Both the position numbers and the translations under genes were made by a program. Positions 1 through 6,297 of a stretch of DNA of 17,569 nt are shown here, piece after piece; the first letter of the stretch is position 1; each line of letters opens with the position of its first letter. The stretch comes from Methanocorpusculum sp. (lineage in GTDB: Archaea; Halobacteriota; Methanomicrobia; Methanomicrobiales; Methanocorpusculaceae), in assembly GCA_017622255.1 (NCBI GenBank), contig JAGARL010000303.1, forward strand, positions 1 through 17,569, given 5' to 3'. The notes below the pieces were generated by a model, which was not told the origin of the DNA, did no database searches, and was given only the letters and a program-made list of their open reading frames with translations.

Positions 1-12
1 AATTATGAAAAG

Positions 13-86
13 TGCTGCGAGAGGGATCCGAACCCCCGACCTTCGGATTATGAGTCCGACGCCCTAACCAGCTAGGCCACCGCAGC
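13..86 (-). tRNA. tRNA-Met (CAT anticodon), probably elongator
   Basis: Read on the minus strand, the sequence folds into a full cloverleaf. The acceptor stem is GCTGCGG paired with TCGCAGC and the discriminator base is A. The D-arm is GCCT...GGGC, the anticodon stem is TCGGA/TCCGA with loop CTCATAA, and the T-arm is GGGGG/CCCTC with loop TTCGGAT. The anticodon CAT corresponds to window positions 50-52. No CCA is encoded, as is common in archaea. It is unlikely to be the initiator tRNA, because that usually has an A1-U72 pair and three G-C pairs at the base of the anticodon loop, and here the pairs are G1-C72 and G-C, G-C, A-T. A CAT tRNA could also be tRNA-Ile2, in which C34 is modified to agmatidine; sequence alone does not exclude that. 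Confidence 0.93.
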
Positions 87-116
87 AAAAAGTGCATATT
101 AAGAACGCTGTTTAAG

Positions 117-126
117 AATATATATG
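117..126 (-). promoter_or_regulatory. TATA box of the tRNA gene
   Basis: An alternating A/T run, ATATATAT on the minus strand, is centred about 35 nt before the tRNA 5' end. Archaeal transcription starts about 26 nt after the TATA centre, so the predicted start is near position 95, giving a 5' leader of about 9 nt for RNase P to remove. It lies in the short spacer after pycA, so the tRNA is probably transcribed on its own. Confidence 0.55.
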
Positions 127-149
127 TTCCGAAAAATGGTTGGAAGGAA

Positions 150-1652
150 TTACTCCTTCTTTGCGGCGTTCTTCTGTGCTAATGCGTTCATGTACGCAGT
201 AACTGCCGCAGTTACCGCAATGGTTTTTCCTTTCTCGAACTTCAGCGAGTCGGCGAGCTGATGCATACGCGTCTCACTCTCGCGCATGTACTGCGAAAGG
301 GAGCTTCTGACCGTCGGCTCGGAGAGGAAATGCGTGTGCGTGTTTCCGGCGATGAACTCCGGATTGTTCATGACTGCATAGTGGAGCGGAAGCGTCGTCT
401 TGACACCTAAAATCACATACTCCATTAACGCACGGCGCATGCGGTTGATAGTCTCCTCACGCGTCATTGCACGGGCACAGAGCTTTGCAATCATGGAATC
501 ATAGTGCGGCGGAATCGTGTATCCGTTGTGGATACAGCTGTCGATTCGAATACCTGGTCCTCCCGGAGAGCGGTAGTGCGTAATCTTTCCCGCGTCTGCC
601 GCGAAGTTGTTCATCGGGTCTTCCGCATTGATACGGCATTCGATAGCATGTCCGCGGCAGGTAATCTGCTCCTGTGCATACGGAAGCGGTTCGCCTGCGG
701 CAACCATAATCTGCATTCTCACCATGTCAATACCGGTGATGAGTTCTGTGACCGTGTGCTCAACCTGCAGACGGGTGTTCATCTCCATGAAGTAGTAGTT
801 GCCGTTATCATAGAGGAACTCCACAGTTCCTGCGTTCTCATAGCCGCAGGTCTTTGCGACAGTAATTGCAGACTGCGTCATTCTCTCGCGCAGTTCCGGC
901 GTCATAATAGGACACGGAGCCTCCTCGATTAACTTCTGGTGTCTTCTCTGAATCGAACACTCACGCTCGAACATATGGACAACATCGCCCTGCTTATCCG
1001 CAAAGACCTGCACCTCAATGTGGCGCGGCTTTGCGAGATACTTCTCGATGAAAACCGTCGAGTCGCCGAATGCAGCAGCAGCCGTTCTGCTGGACTTTGC
1101 GATTGCTTCATCGAGTTCCGCCTCGTTGTTGACAATCGTCATACCAATACCGCCGCCGCCGGCAGAAGCCTTCACAATAACCGGATAGCCAATGGCTTCC
1201 GCAAATGCCTTTGCCTCATCGTGGTTTGTGGACTGCGTCCACGGTAAGACAGGGACACCTGCATCATGCATTGCCTGCTTGGAATCCAGCTTGGAACCCA
1301 TCATGCGGATGGTCTCTTCCGAAGGACCGATGTAGGCAAATCCTGCCTTCTTGACCGCTCCGGAGAAGGCCGCCTTCTCCGCAAGGAAACCGTATCCCGG
1401 GTGGATAGCATCGGCGCCTGCCATGTCTGCCACCTCTAAGATGCGTTCCATATTGAGGTAGCTCTTTGTCGGGTGAGCCTGACCGATTAAGAATGCCTCA
1501 TCTGCATACTTTACATGGAGCGCATTCTCATCCGCTTCGGAATAGACAGCGACCGTCTCAATTCCCATCTCGCGGCAGGCACGCATGACGCGGATGGCGA
1601 TTTCTCCGCGGTTTGCAACTAATACTTTGTCGAAGTACTGGTTTCTGCTCAT
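150..1652 (-). CDS. pycA: Pyruvate carboxylase subunit A (biotin carboxylase)
   Basis: ATP-dependent carboxylation of biotin on the partner subunit, the first half-reaction of pyruvate carboxylase. The 500 residues follow the biotin carboxylase order: N-terminal domain with VLVANRGEIAIRV at about 11-22, ATP-grasp domain at about 120-320, C-terminal domain at about 335-445, then a short tail at 470-500. Visible motifs are the glycine-rich ATP loop KASAGGGGIGM (161-171), RECSIQRRHQK (230-240) and the active-site signature EMNTRLQVEH (290-299). The loop has Ile where many bacterial enzymes have Arg or Lys. There is no biotinyl domain; that is on PycB. The start ATG overlaps the TGA stop of pycB (ATGA), so the two are translationally coupled. 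In methanogens this two-subunit enzyme feeds oxaloacetate to the partial TCA pathway. An acetyl-CoA carboxylase subunit is the alternative, made unlikely by the neighbouring PycB. Confidence 0.95.
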   Translation of the reverse strand: MSRNQYFDKVLVANRGEIAIRVMRACREMGIETVAVYSEADENALHVKYADEAFLIGQAHPTKSYLNMERILEVADMAGADAIHPGYGFLAEKAAFSGAVKKAGFAYIGPSEETIRMMGSKLDSKQAMHDAGVPVLPWTQSTNHDEAKAFAEAIGYPVIVKASAGGGGIGMTIVNNEAELDEAIAKSSRTAAAAFGDSTVFIEKYLAKPRHIEVQVFADKQGDVVHMFERECSIQRRHQKLIEEAPCPIMTPELRERMTQSAITVAKTCGYENAGTVEFLYDNGNYYFMEMNTRLQVEHTVTELITGIDMVRMQIMVAAGEPLPYAQEQITCRGHAIECRINAEDPMNNFAADAGKITHYRSPGGPGIRIDSCIHNGYTIPPHYDSMIAKLCARAMTREETINRMRRALMEYVILGVKTTLPLHYAVMNNPEFIAGNTHTHFLSEPTVRSSLSQYMRESETRMHQLADSLKFEKGKTIAVTAAVTAYMNALAQKNAAKKE

Positions 1653-3379
1653 TTCACCACCACGAGAACGTCTCCGCTCTGGACAACCGCTCCGTTCTCG
1701 ACAAAGATTTCCGTAACCGTTCCGTCAACCGGGCTGACAACCGGATTTTCCATCTTCATTGCTTCGAGTACGAGGAGGGTGTCTCCTGCGGAAACCTTCT
1801 GACCTGCCTGAACTTTGATGTCAAGAACCATTCCCTGAATACTGCTCTTGACGCCGCCCGGCACATCTCCTCTCGGGCGCTGGTTTGCATCAGCCTCAGC
1901 ACTGACAACAGACTCGCCTTCCACAGATAAGATGCGGACTGCAAAGACCTCTCCGTCAACTTCGACTTCCATCGAACGCGGAATCTCGTAGTCAACAGAA
2001 GCTGCCGGTGCTGCTGCTTTCGGCTCCGGCATCGGCTCTGCCTTCTTTTCTCCTTTGAGGAAGGCAGGGGCAATAGCCGGGTAGAGGATGTAGGTTAAGA
2101 CATCCTCTTCCTTCTTCACGAGTCCCTGACCTTCGGCATCTGCCTTCATCTTGTCATAGACTGGCTCTAACGTATCAGCCGGGCGGCAGTCGATTCTGTC
2201 AACCGGACCTACAACGGACTCGATAAATGCCGGATCGAGTGCCTTCGGGCTCTTTCCGTAGAGACCGCGGAGGTAGTCGCGGACTTCGTTTGTTACAGTC
2301 TTGTATCTTCCGCCCATTAAGACATTTAAGACAGCCTGCGTTCCGACAATCTGGGAGGTCGGGGTAACCAGCGGCGGGTAGCCTAAGTCTGCTCTGACCT
2401 TTGGAAGCTCGACTAACACATCATCGAGTTTCTCTAAGGCGTTCTGCTCTTTGAGCTGAGAGACGAGGTTGGAAATCATACCTCCCGGAAGCTGATAGAC
2501 CAGAACATCGGAGTCGATGCGCATCGAGATGCCGTCGATTAAGCAGTCGTACTTTCCGCGGACTTTGACTGCTTCGTTCTTGATGGTGCGCAGGGTCTCT
2601 AAGGAGATTCCGGTGTCGCGGGCAGTGCCTGCAAGCGATGCGACGATGGATTCCGTTGCCGGCTGGCTGGTACCGCCTGCAAACGGAGACATTGCAGTAT
2701 CGAGAATGTCAACACCTGCTTCGATAGCTGCCTGATAGCTCATCGGGGCAATACCGGAGGTTGAGTGCGTGTGCAGACAAACCGGGATGTCAACACGCTT
2801 TTTAATGCCGGTAATGAGTTCACGTGCTGCTTCCGGCATGATAAGACCTGCCATATCTTTGATACAAATCGAGTTACAGCCCTTGCTGTAGAGCTCTTCT
2901 GCCAGGTCAACGAAGCCGGCAATGGAGTGGACAGGGCTTGTGGTATATGATATTGTGCCCTGGAGGTGGCAGCCGTTGTCGATGACTGCCTGCATCGAAC
3001 GCTGCATGTTGCGGATATCGTTTAGTGCATCGAATACGCGGAATACACCAACGCCGTTTTTGGCTGCGGCGGAGATGAATCTGTCAACAACGTCATCCGG
3101 ATAGTGTTTGTATCCGACGAGGTTCTGACCGCGAAGGAGCATCTGAATCGGGGTCTTTACAAATATTTCGCGGAGATCACGCAGTCTCTGCCATGGGTCG
3201 TCGTTTAAGTAACGGATACAGGTGTCAAAGGTAGCACCTCCCCATGCTTCAACTGACCAGAAACCGGCTTTTTCCATCTCGGCAGCGAGGGAAAGCATAT
3301 CTTCGGTGCGCATTCTGGTAGCCGCTAAGGACTGATGTGCATCACGAAGCGTGGTATCGGTAATTTTGAGTTGTGTCAT
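1649..3379 (-). CDS. pycB: Pyruvate carboxylase subunit B (carboxyltransferase and biotin carrier)
   Basis: Transfers the carboxyl group from carboxybiotin to pyruvate, making oxaloacetate. The 576 residues comprise a TIM-barrel carboxyltransferase domain with TLRDAHQSL (10-18), the active-site lysine in KDMAG (K174) and the metal-binding HTHSTSG (203-209), then a conserved C-terminal carboxylase domain (about 290-440), a Pro/Ala-rich linker (about 445-465) and a biotinyl domain (about 505-576). The biotin attachment site is EAMKM, with K542 modified. The length and order also fit oxaloacetate decarboxylase alpha subunit, which has the same domains. The paired biotin carboxylase gene, and the absence of membrane beta or gamma subunits nearby, argue for pyruvate carboxylase. 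It is transcribed first, ahead of pycA. A possible SD (GGGAG, opposite 3391-3395) lies 11 nt before the ATG. Confidence 0.94.
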   Translation of the reverse strand: MTQLKITDTTLRDAHQSLAATRMRTEDMLSLAAEMEKAGFWSVEAWGGATFDTCIRYLNDDPWQRLRDLREIFVKTPIQMLLRGQNLVGYKHYPDDVVDRFISAAAKNGVGVFRVFDALNDIRNMQRSMQAVIDNGCHLQGTISYTTSPVHSIAGFVDLAEELYSKGCNSICIKDMAGLIMPEAARELITGIKKRVDIPVCLHTHSTSGIAPMSYQAAIEAGVDILDTAMSPFAGGTSQPATESIVASLAGTARDTGISLETLRTIKNEAVKVRGKYDCLIDGISMRIDSDVLVYQLPGGMISNLVSQLKEQNALEKLDDVLVELPKVRADLGYPPLVTPTSQIVGTQAVLNVLMGGRYKTVTNEVRDYLRGLYGKSPKALDPAFIESVVGPVDRIDCRPADTLEPVYDKMKADAEGQGLVKKEEDVLTYILYPAIAPAFLKGEKKAEPMPEPKAAAPAASVDYEIPRSMEVEVDGEVFAVRILSVEGESVVSAEADANQRPRGDVPGGVKSSIQGMVLDIKVQAGQKVSAGDTLLVLEAMKMENPVVSPVDGTVTEIFVENGAVVQSGDVLVVVK

Positions 3380-3417
3380 TTTGAAGAAAACTCCCGGCTA
3401 GTGAGTTATCTAAACCG

Positions 3418-3427
3418 TAATTATTTT
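3418..3427 (-). promoter_or_regulatory. Possible TATA box for pycBA
   Basis: AAAATAATTA on the minus strand is centred about 43 nt before the pycB ATG. A start 26 nt downstream would leave a leader of about 17 nt carrying the SD. A second A/T-rich candidate at 3405-3415 would give an almost leaderless transcript, so the assignment is uncertain. Confidence 0.35.
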
Positions 3428-3441
3428 GGACGTGAAAGGTA

Positions 3442-3447
3442 AAAAAG
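3442..3447 (-). terminator. Oligo-T terminator after the HTH gene
   Basis: A run of six T on the minus strand, 24 nt after the stop of the MerR-like gene and before the pycB promoter candidates. There is no hairpin, which is typical of archaeal intrinsic termination. It suggests pycBA is a separate transcript. Confidence 0.4.
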
Positions 3448-3470
3448 TAGTCTATAGGGAAGAGTGGGTT

Positions 3471-4058
3471 TTATCTCTTCCAGAAGGGTTTGCTGTTTTG
3501 TGCATTCTGACTGTTCTGCTCTCTGAGGAACTGTTCGAGGGAAGCAATCTGGTCCCAGAGGGTGAACATCTGTTCTTTTAAGGAGGCGATATCAGCAGAA
3601 AGAGCGGAGACGGAGTCGATGAACTTCTCCATGTCAATCTCGTTTTTGTCGCGGAGAGCGGCAAAACGGTGGTCCATGCTGACGACTTTTGCTTCCATGG
3701 AGCGGACGGCGAGGATTAATTCCTCTTCGGTTTCGGTCCGCGGAATCGGTTTGGGAGCTTCTCTTGGAACTTCCTTCGGCGTTTCGATTCCCATCCGTTT
3801 CATGTCTTCAATGGCACGCTCTTCTAAGGACTTTCCGCCGCGGATAGCAGGGACGATGACGTCATGGGGAAGGCCCTGAGCGCGTAAGTCGGCAACTTTT
3901 CTGAAGCGGTCAACGACGCTGTCTTCGTAGACGGCGACTTTGCCAATCTTTTTGCCCGGCAGGATGACTTCGTACTCTTTTGCAATCTCACGGACTTCGG
4001 ATTCCGGGATGCCGAGGATTGCGGCAATCTCTGCAACTTTTTTCGGTGCTTCGGACAT
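3471..4058 (-). CDS. MerR-like helix-turn-helix protein with C-terminal coiled coil
   Basis: Function not known; a DNA-binding or scaffold role is inferred. The 195 residues start with a MerR-type winged HTH at about 5-60 (KVAEIAAILGIPESEVREIAKEY, split here as KVAEIAAILGIP then ESEVREIAKEY), followed by a basic helix and a Pro/charged linker (about 85-108). A long heptad-rich stretch follows at about 110-183, ending in KPFWKR. There is no metal- or ligand-binding cysteine cluster, unlike many MerR sensors. The gene sits just upstream of pycBA on the same strand, so a local regulator of pyruvate carboxylase is possible, but the T-run between them suggests separate transcripts. An A/T box (TTTATCTC, minus strand, near 4089) lies about 31 nt before the ATG and there is no SD, so it is probably leaderless or nearly so. 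Confidence 0.75.
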   Translation of the reverse strand: MSEAPKKVAEIAAILGIPESEVREIAKEYEVILPGKKIGKVAVYEDSVVDRFRKVADLRAQGLPHDVIVPAIRGGKSLEERAIEDMKRMGIETPKEVPREAPKPIPRTETEEELILAVRSMEAKVVSMDHRFAALRDKNEIDMEKFIDSVSALSADIASLKEQMFTLWDQIASLEQFLREQNSQNAQNSKPFWKR

Positions 4059-4110
4059 AGATGTTCTACTATTCGCGGTCCTAAGAGATAAAGGAGGCGG
4101 GAGGGGCTGT

Positions 4111-4116
4111 AAAAAA
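4111..4116 (-). terminator. Oligo-T terminator after the DUF4013 gene
   Basis: Six T in a row on the minus strand, 11 nt beyond the stop codon of the membrane protein and ahead of the HTH gene's A/T box. Position and composition fit archaeal oligo-T termination; no hairpin is seen. Confidence 0.4.
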
Positions 4117-4127
4117 GTGTTTGAGGA

Positions 4128-4748
4128 TTACTCAAACAGGTTGCTGTAGTACTTTGCGGCAAAGATTCCAATAAACGGACCGTAGAGGAGCATGAGAATC
4201 GCTCCGACAACCGGTATTGCGGAAAAGAGTCCTAATACAATGGAGACAGCAAGGACAATGATGAAGTAGAGAATCCATGAAAGAATGAACTTGGCAAGAC
4301 CAAGCTTTCCAATCATACCGAAGATTTCTCCAAAGGCGAATGCTGCTCCAAAGGACTGCTTGCGGGCAAAGTTTACCTGAACCGGAATCATGAAGAGTCC
4401 AAGGATAACTGCCAGAACGATTCCGACAATCACTCCAATGACGGAAATAGCGCCTGCGCCTTCAGATGCGCCGAGCATTGCGCACAGAATAATAATCAGA
4501 GACGGGATTAACGCATAGACAATTTCTGCAATGAACATCAGCAGTCCCTGGATGAAGGATTTTCCGGCATTCGTGAAATCCGGTTCCTCTCCGCGGTATA
4601 CTTTCATGAAGATACCGATGGCGAGGAACTGAACGATTGGAATCCAGAATACAATCGAGAGACCAATCCAGCGAAGGATCTTCTTTGCGGTATGGTCAAA
4701 GGCGAACTTGAATGAGTCGCCGACATTATCAATAAGTCCAATAGACAT
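4128..4748 (-). CDS. DUF4013-type multi-pass membrane protein
   Basis: Integral membrane protein of unknown function, resembling the DUF4013 family common in methanogens. The open frame extends upstream to 4820, but the start chosen is the ATG at 4748. It gives MSIGLIDNVGDSFKFAF, the typical beginning of the family, is preceded by an SD-like GAGGT 7 nt upstream, and follows a good TATA box (4790-4800). That start yields 206 residues. Hydrophobic segments lie at about 27-47, 66-93, 98-122, 150-178 and 180-198. The conserved soluble-looking part FMKVYRGEEPDF (about 47-58) precedes the second segment. It is divergent from ferritin with a shared 150-bp control region. Nothing shows a transport substrate; a link to iron is only suggested by position. 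Confidence 0.75.
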   Translation of the reverse strand: MSIGLIDNVGDSFKFAFDHTAKKILRWIGLSIVFWIPIVQFLAIGIFMKVYRGEEPDFTNAGKSFIQGLLMFIAEIVYALIPSLIIILCAMLGASEGAGAISVIGVIVGIVLAVILGLFMIPVQVNFARKQSFGAAFAFGEIFGMIGKLGLAKFILSWILYFIIVLAVSIVLGLFSAIPVVGAILMLLYGPFIGIFAAKYYSNLFE

Positions 4749-4789
4749 ATACAGACCTCTGTGTGAAGTACTATTCGGCAGAATGGAAC

Positions 4790-4800
4790 TTATATTTAAC
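4790..4800 (-). promoter_or_regulatory. TATA box for the DUF4013 gene
   Basis: TTAAATATAAG on the minus strand is centred about 46 nt before the ATG at 4748. It predicts a start near 4768 and a leader of about 20 nt that holds the GAGGT ribosome binding site. This supports the downstream start codon, since the upstream ATG at 4820 would lie outside the transcript. Confidence 0.55.
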
Positions 4801-4805
4801 TGAGA

Positions 4806-4834
4806 GGAGGAATTTTCCAAAACAGAATTCCTCC
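4806..4834. promoter_or_regulatory. Inverted repeat in the DUF4013/ferritin divergent promoter
   Basis: GGAGGAATT (4806-4814) and its exact complement AATTCCTCC (4826-4834) are separated by 11 nt. The repeat lies just upstream of the DUF4013 TATA box and about 30 nt upstream of the ferritin TATA box. A dimeric regulator or a symmetric factor B element are both possible. Confidence 0.45.
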
Positions 4835-4865
4835 ATTCACAACAGCGGACACAATCCCGATGCGG

Positions 4866-4876
4866 ATATTTTTATC
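4866..4876 (+). promoter_or_regulatory. TATA box for ferritin (leaderless)
   Basis: ATATTTTTATC is centred about 28 nt before the ferritin ATG. With the usual archaeal spacing transcription begins at or next to the start codon. No SD is present upstream, which agrees with a leaderless mRNA. Confidence 0.55.
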
Positions 4877-4898
4877 TCCAAACATCCTATAATCAATC

Positions 4899-5411
4899 AT
4901 GTTAAACGAAAAAGTCGTCGCACTCTTAAACCAGCAGGTGAACAAAGAGTTCTATTCCGCATATCTCTACCTTGAAATCTCCAACTTCTACGACAGCATC
5001 AGCTTAGACGGATTTGCAAACTGGTTCATGATTCAGGCTCAGGAAGAGAGAGACCACGCAATGCTCTTCTACCGCTACCTGTTAAACAACGGAATCAAGG
5101 TCCAGCTCGAAGCAATCGACAAGCCGGACAAGGTTTTCGCAGACAAAAAAGCCCCGCTTGCCGCAACCCTTGAGCACGAGATGTATGTAACCTCCTTAAT
5201 CAACGACATCTACGCAGCAGCATACGAAGCACGCGACTTCCGCTCCATGCAGTTCTTAGACTGGTTCGTCAAAGAGCAGGGAGAAGAGGAAAAGAACGCA
5301 AACGACCTGATTGCAAAGATGGAGTTATTCGGCGATGACGCAAAGAGTCTCTACATGTTAAACTCCGAGCTCGCAGCCCGCGTTTACTCTGCACCGTCTC
5401 TGGTGCTCTAA
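4899..5411 (+). CDS. ftn: Ferritin (ferroxidase-type, non-haem)
   Basis: Stores iron by oxidising Fe(II) at a di-iron centre and depositing mineral inside a 24-subunit shell. The 170 residues form the four-helix ferritin fold. The ferroxidase ligands fall at the same positions as in E. coli FtnA: E17, E50, H53, E94, Q127 and E130, with Y24 also present. It lacks the haem-binding methionine context of bacterioferritin and has no rubredoxin domain, so it is not rubrerythrin. The start at 4899 is supported by the residue numbering match and by a TATA box 28 nt upstream, which implies a leaderless message. Two oligo-T runs follow the stop. In a strict anaerobe it would also limit damage from iron during oxygen exposure. 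It is convergent with nikR. Confidence 0.93.
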   Translation: MLNEKVVALLNQQVNKEFYSAYLYLEISNFYDSISLDGFANWFMIQAQEERDHAMLFYRYLLNNGIKVQLEAIDKPDKVFADKKAPLAATLEHEMYVTSLINDIYAAAYEARDFRSMQFLDWFVKEQGEEEKNANDLIAKMELFGDDAKSLYMLNSELAARVYSAPSLVL

Positions 5412-5414
5412 ATT

Positions 5415-5456
5415 TTCCTTTTTTTTTGTCTTCTGCTTATCTTATTGGGTTTTTTT
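5415..5456 (+). terminator. Oligo-T terminators after ferritin
   Basis: Two T-rich runs follow the ferritin stop codon: a long one interrupted by CC at 5414-5427 and a second of seven T at 5450-5456. Repeated T-runs without a preceding hairpin are a common archaeal terminator pattern. Confidence 0.6.
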
Positions 5457-5493
5457 CGAATCACTGTAGGAGCGTATTTCCTACAGTGATTCG
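5457..5493. repeat. 15-bp perfect inverted repeat between convergent ftn and nikR
   Basis: CGAATCACTGTAGGA (5457-5471) is exactly complementary to TCCTACAGTGATTCG (5479-5493), with a 7-nt loop. Outside it GGTTT and AAACC add a further partial pairing. It lies between two oligo-T terminators on opposite strands, and no T-run directly follows it on either strand, so it is not a standard intrinsic terminator. It could protect 3' ends, block convergent transcription or bind a protein. Confidence 0.85.
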
Positions 5494-5520
5494 GAGAAAC
5501 CTACAAACAAAACAAAATAT

Positions 5521-5528
5521 AAAAAAAA
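5521..5528 (-). terminator. Oligo-T terminator after nikR
   Basis: Eight T on the minus strand start 2 nt after the nikR stop codon, followed by more T-rich sequence. This fits archaeal termination. Confidence 0.55.
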
Positions 5529-5529
5529 G

Positions 5530-5949
5530 TTATGAAATCTTAATAGTAGTAAGCTTCACCGACTCAACGCCCTTCAAAGCCATTAAGCTCTCGGTTAAGC
5601 TTCTGAGTTTTTGTCCGTCGCCTCTGACCAGAATCACTTCCATACAGCGTTCATGGGTTAAGTGCGAGTGAATCGAGGACTGGATAATATCGATATTTGC
5701 ATGCTGGACCTCAGTTACTGCCTCCATGAGTCCTCTCTGGTCATGGTCGTACACCATAGTAATAACACCCTGACGCTCTCCTTCGACATCGTTCATCCAC
5801 TCATAGTAGGTAATATAGGAGCGGATTGCATCGCGGATTCCCTCAGAGCGCGAGGAATATCCGCGTTTGTCAATGATGGAATCAAACTTGTTCAGAAGGT
5901 TTTCCGGCAGAGAAATGCCGATACGGGAGAGCTCAGAGTCGCCTACCAT
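5530..5949 (-). CDS. nikR: NikR-family nickel-responsive transcriptional regulator
   Basis: Ribbon-helix-helix repressor that senses Ni(II) and controls nickel uptake, needed for the hydrogenases, CO dehydrogenase and F430 of methanogens. The 139 residues hold an N-terminal ribbon-helix-helix domain (about 6-50, [18 protein letters not shown] then [15 protein letters not shown]) and a C-terminal ACT-like metal-binding domain (about 60-137). The high-affinity nickel ligands are all present as H83, H94, H96 and C102, with the spacing 11, 2 and 6 of the E. coli protein (H76, H87, H89, C95). The ATG at 5949 sits 26 nt from an A/T box (CTAAATAG), suggesting a leaderless message. Half-sites resembling the NikR box lie upstream, which would fit autoregulation. 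No nickel transporter gene is in the window. Confidence 0.92.
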   Translation of the reverse strand: MVGDSELSRIGISLPENLLNKFDSIIDKRGYSSRSEGIRDAIRSYITYYEWMNDVEGERQGVITMVYDHDQRGLMEAVTEVQHANIDIIQSSIHSHLTHERCMEVILVRGDGQKLRSLTESLMALKGVESVKLTTIKIS

Positions 5950-6178
5950 ACCTGAATATTCGCGTTGAAACTATTTAGAGTTATCATAAAGTATGAAAAA
6001 GAGATGGGCAACAGCATACAAAAGATGTCAAAACATGAGACTCCCTGTCTCCCGTCTGCGGCAGGCATACAAAAGGCAGGGCGGCTATTTTTGCTGAGGG
6101 GTATTTGCAATACAGCGCTTCGTTGTCTCTGTATATTCATATAATCGGGAAGATATTAACTGTTTCCCTCGAAGAATT
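5950..6178. other. Gene-free spacer between nikR and the hairpin element
   Basis: About 230 bases with no convincing gene. It holds the nikR promoter region at its left end and an 11-bp direct repeat, GCATACAAAAG, at 6014-6024 and 6065-6075. It also has a small inverted repeat GAGAC-TCCCT-GTCTC near 6037-6051 and an A/T-rich patch TATATTCATATA near 6131-6142 that could be another promoter on the minus strand. An open frame of 65 codons on the minus strand (5943-6140) overlaps the nikR start and has no coding character. Confidence 0.5.
5971..6019 (-). promoter_or_regulatory. nikR promoter with possible NikR half-sites
   Basis: The A/T box CTAAATAG (minus strand, 5971-5978) lies about 26 nt before the ATG. 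Directly upstream is TCATA-AAG-TATGA (5984-5996), a small palindrome that includes GTATGA. A GCATAC follows at 6014-6019, giving GTATGA-N17-GCATAC. The E. coli NikR operator is GTATGA-N16-TCATAC, so the match is close but imperfect. Confidence 0.35.
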
Positions 6179-6297
6179 AAAAAAAGTAATCCCCGGGGCT
6201 AAGGAGGCATAGCCTCCGCATGCCCCTTAGGCGTCGCGGGGATAGCCGAGAGCCAATGGCTCAAGGCATGAGCAAGCTGGAAGCTTGCGATGGGCGG
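6179..6297 (-). terminator. GC-rich multi-hairpin 3' element ending in oligo-T
   Basis: Immediately after the ACT gene stop, the minus strand folds into consecutive hairpins. GCAAGCT and AGCTTGC (6272-6288) form one with a 3-nt loop; GAGCC and GGCTC (6250-6262) form a second with a 3-nt loop and GCC/GGC flanks. A large third structure is closed by ATCCCC (6238-6243) and GGGGAT (6189-6194), with CTAAGG/CCTTAG inside and either GGAGGC-TAT-GCCTCC or GGCAT/ATGCC at the tip. Seven T (6179-6185) follow. It may be a terminator, a 3' UTR structure or a stable small RNA; I do not recognise a known family. Confidence 0.6.

Noticed and set aside
504..932. 142-codon open frame on the plus strand, with others inside pycA
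   Set aside because: It lies wholly antisense to pycA, a clear biotin carboxylase, has no recognisable motif and no SD or TATA box.
4749..4820. 24-codon N-terminal extension of the DUF4013 protein
   Set aside because: The extension crosses the predicted TATA box, is unlike the family start and has no ribosome binding site.
5457..5493. Inverted repeat read as a bacterial-type intrinsic terminator
   Set aside because: No T-run follows the stem on either strand; the T-runs come before it in each direction.
5943..6140. 65-codon open frame on the minus strand upstream of nikR
   Set aside because: It overlaps the nikR start in another frame, has no family resemblance and crosses the predicted nikR promoter.
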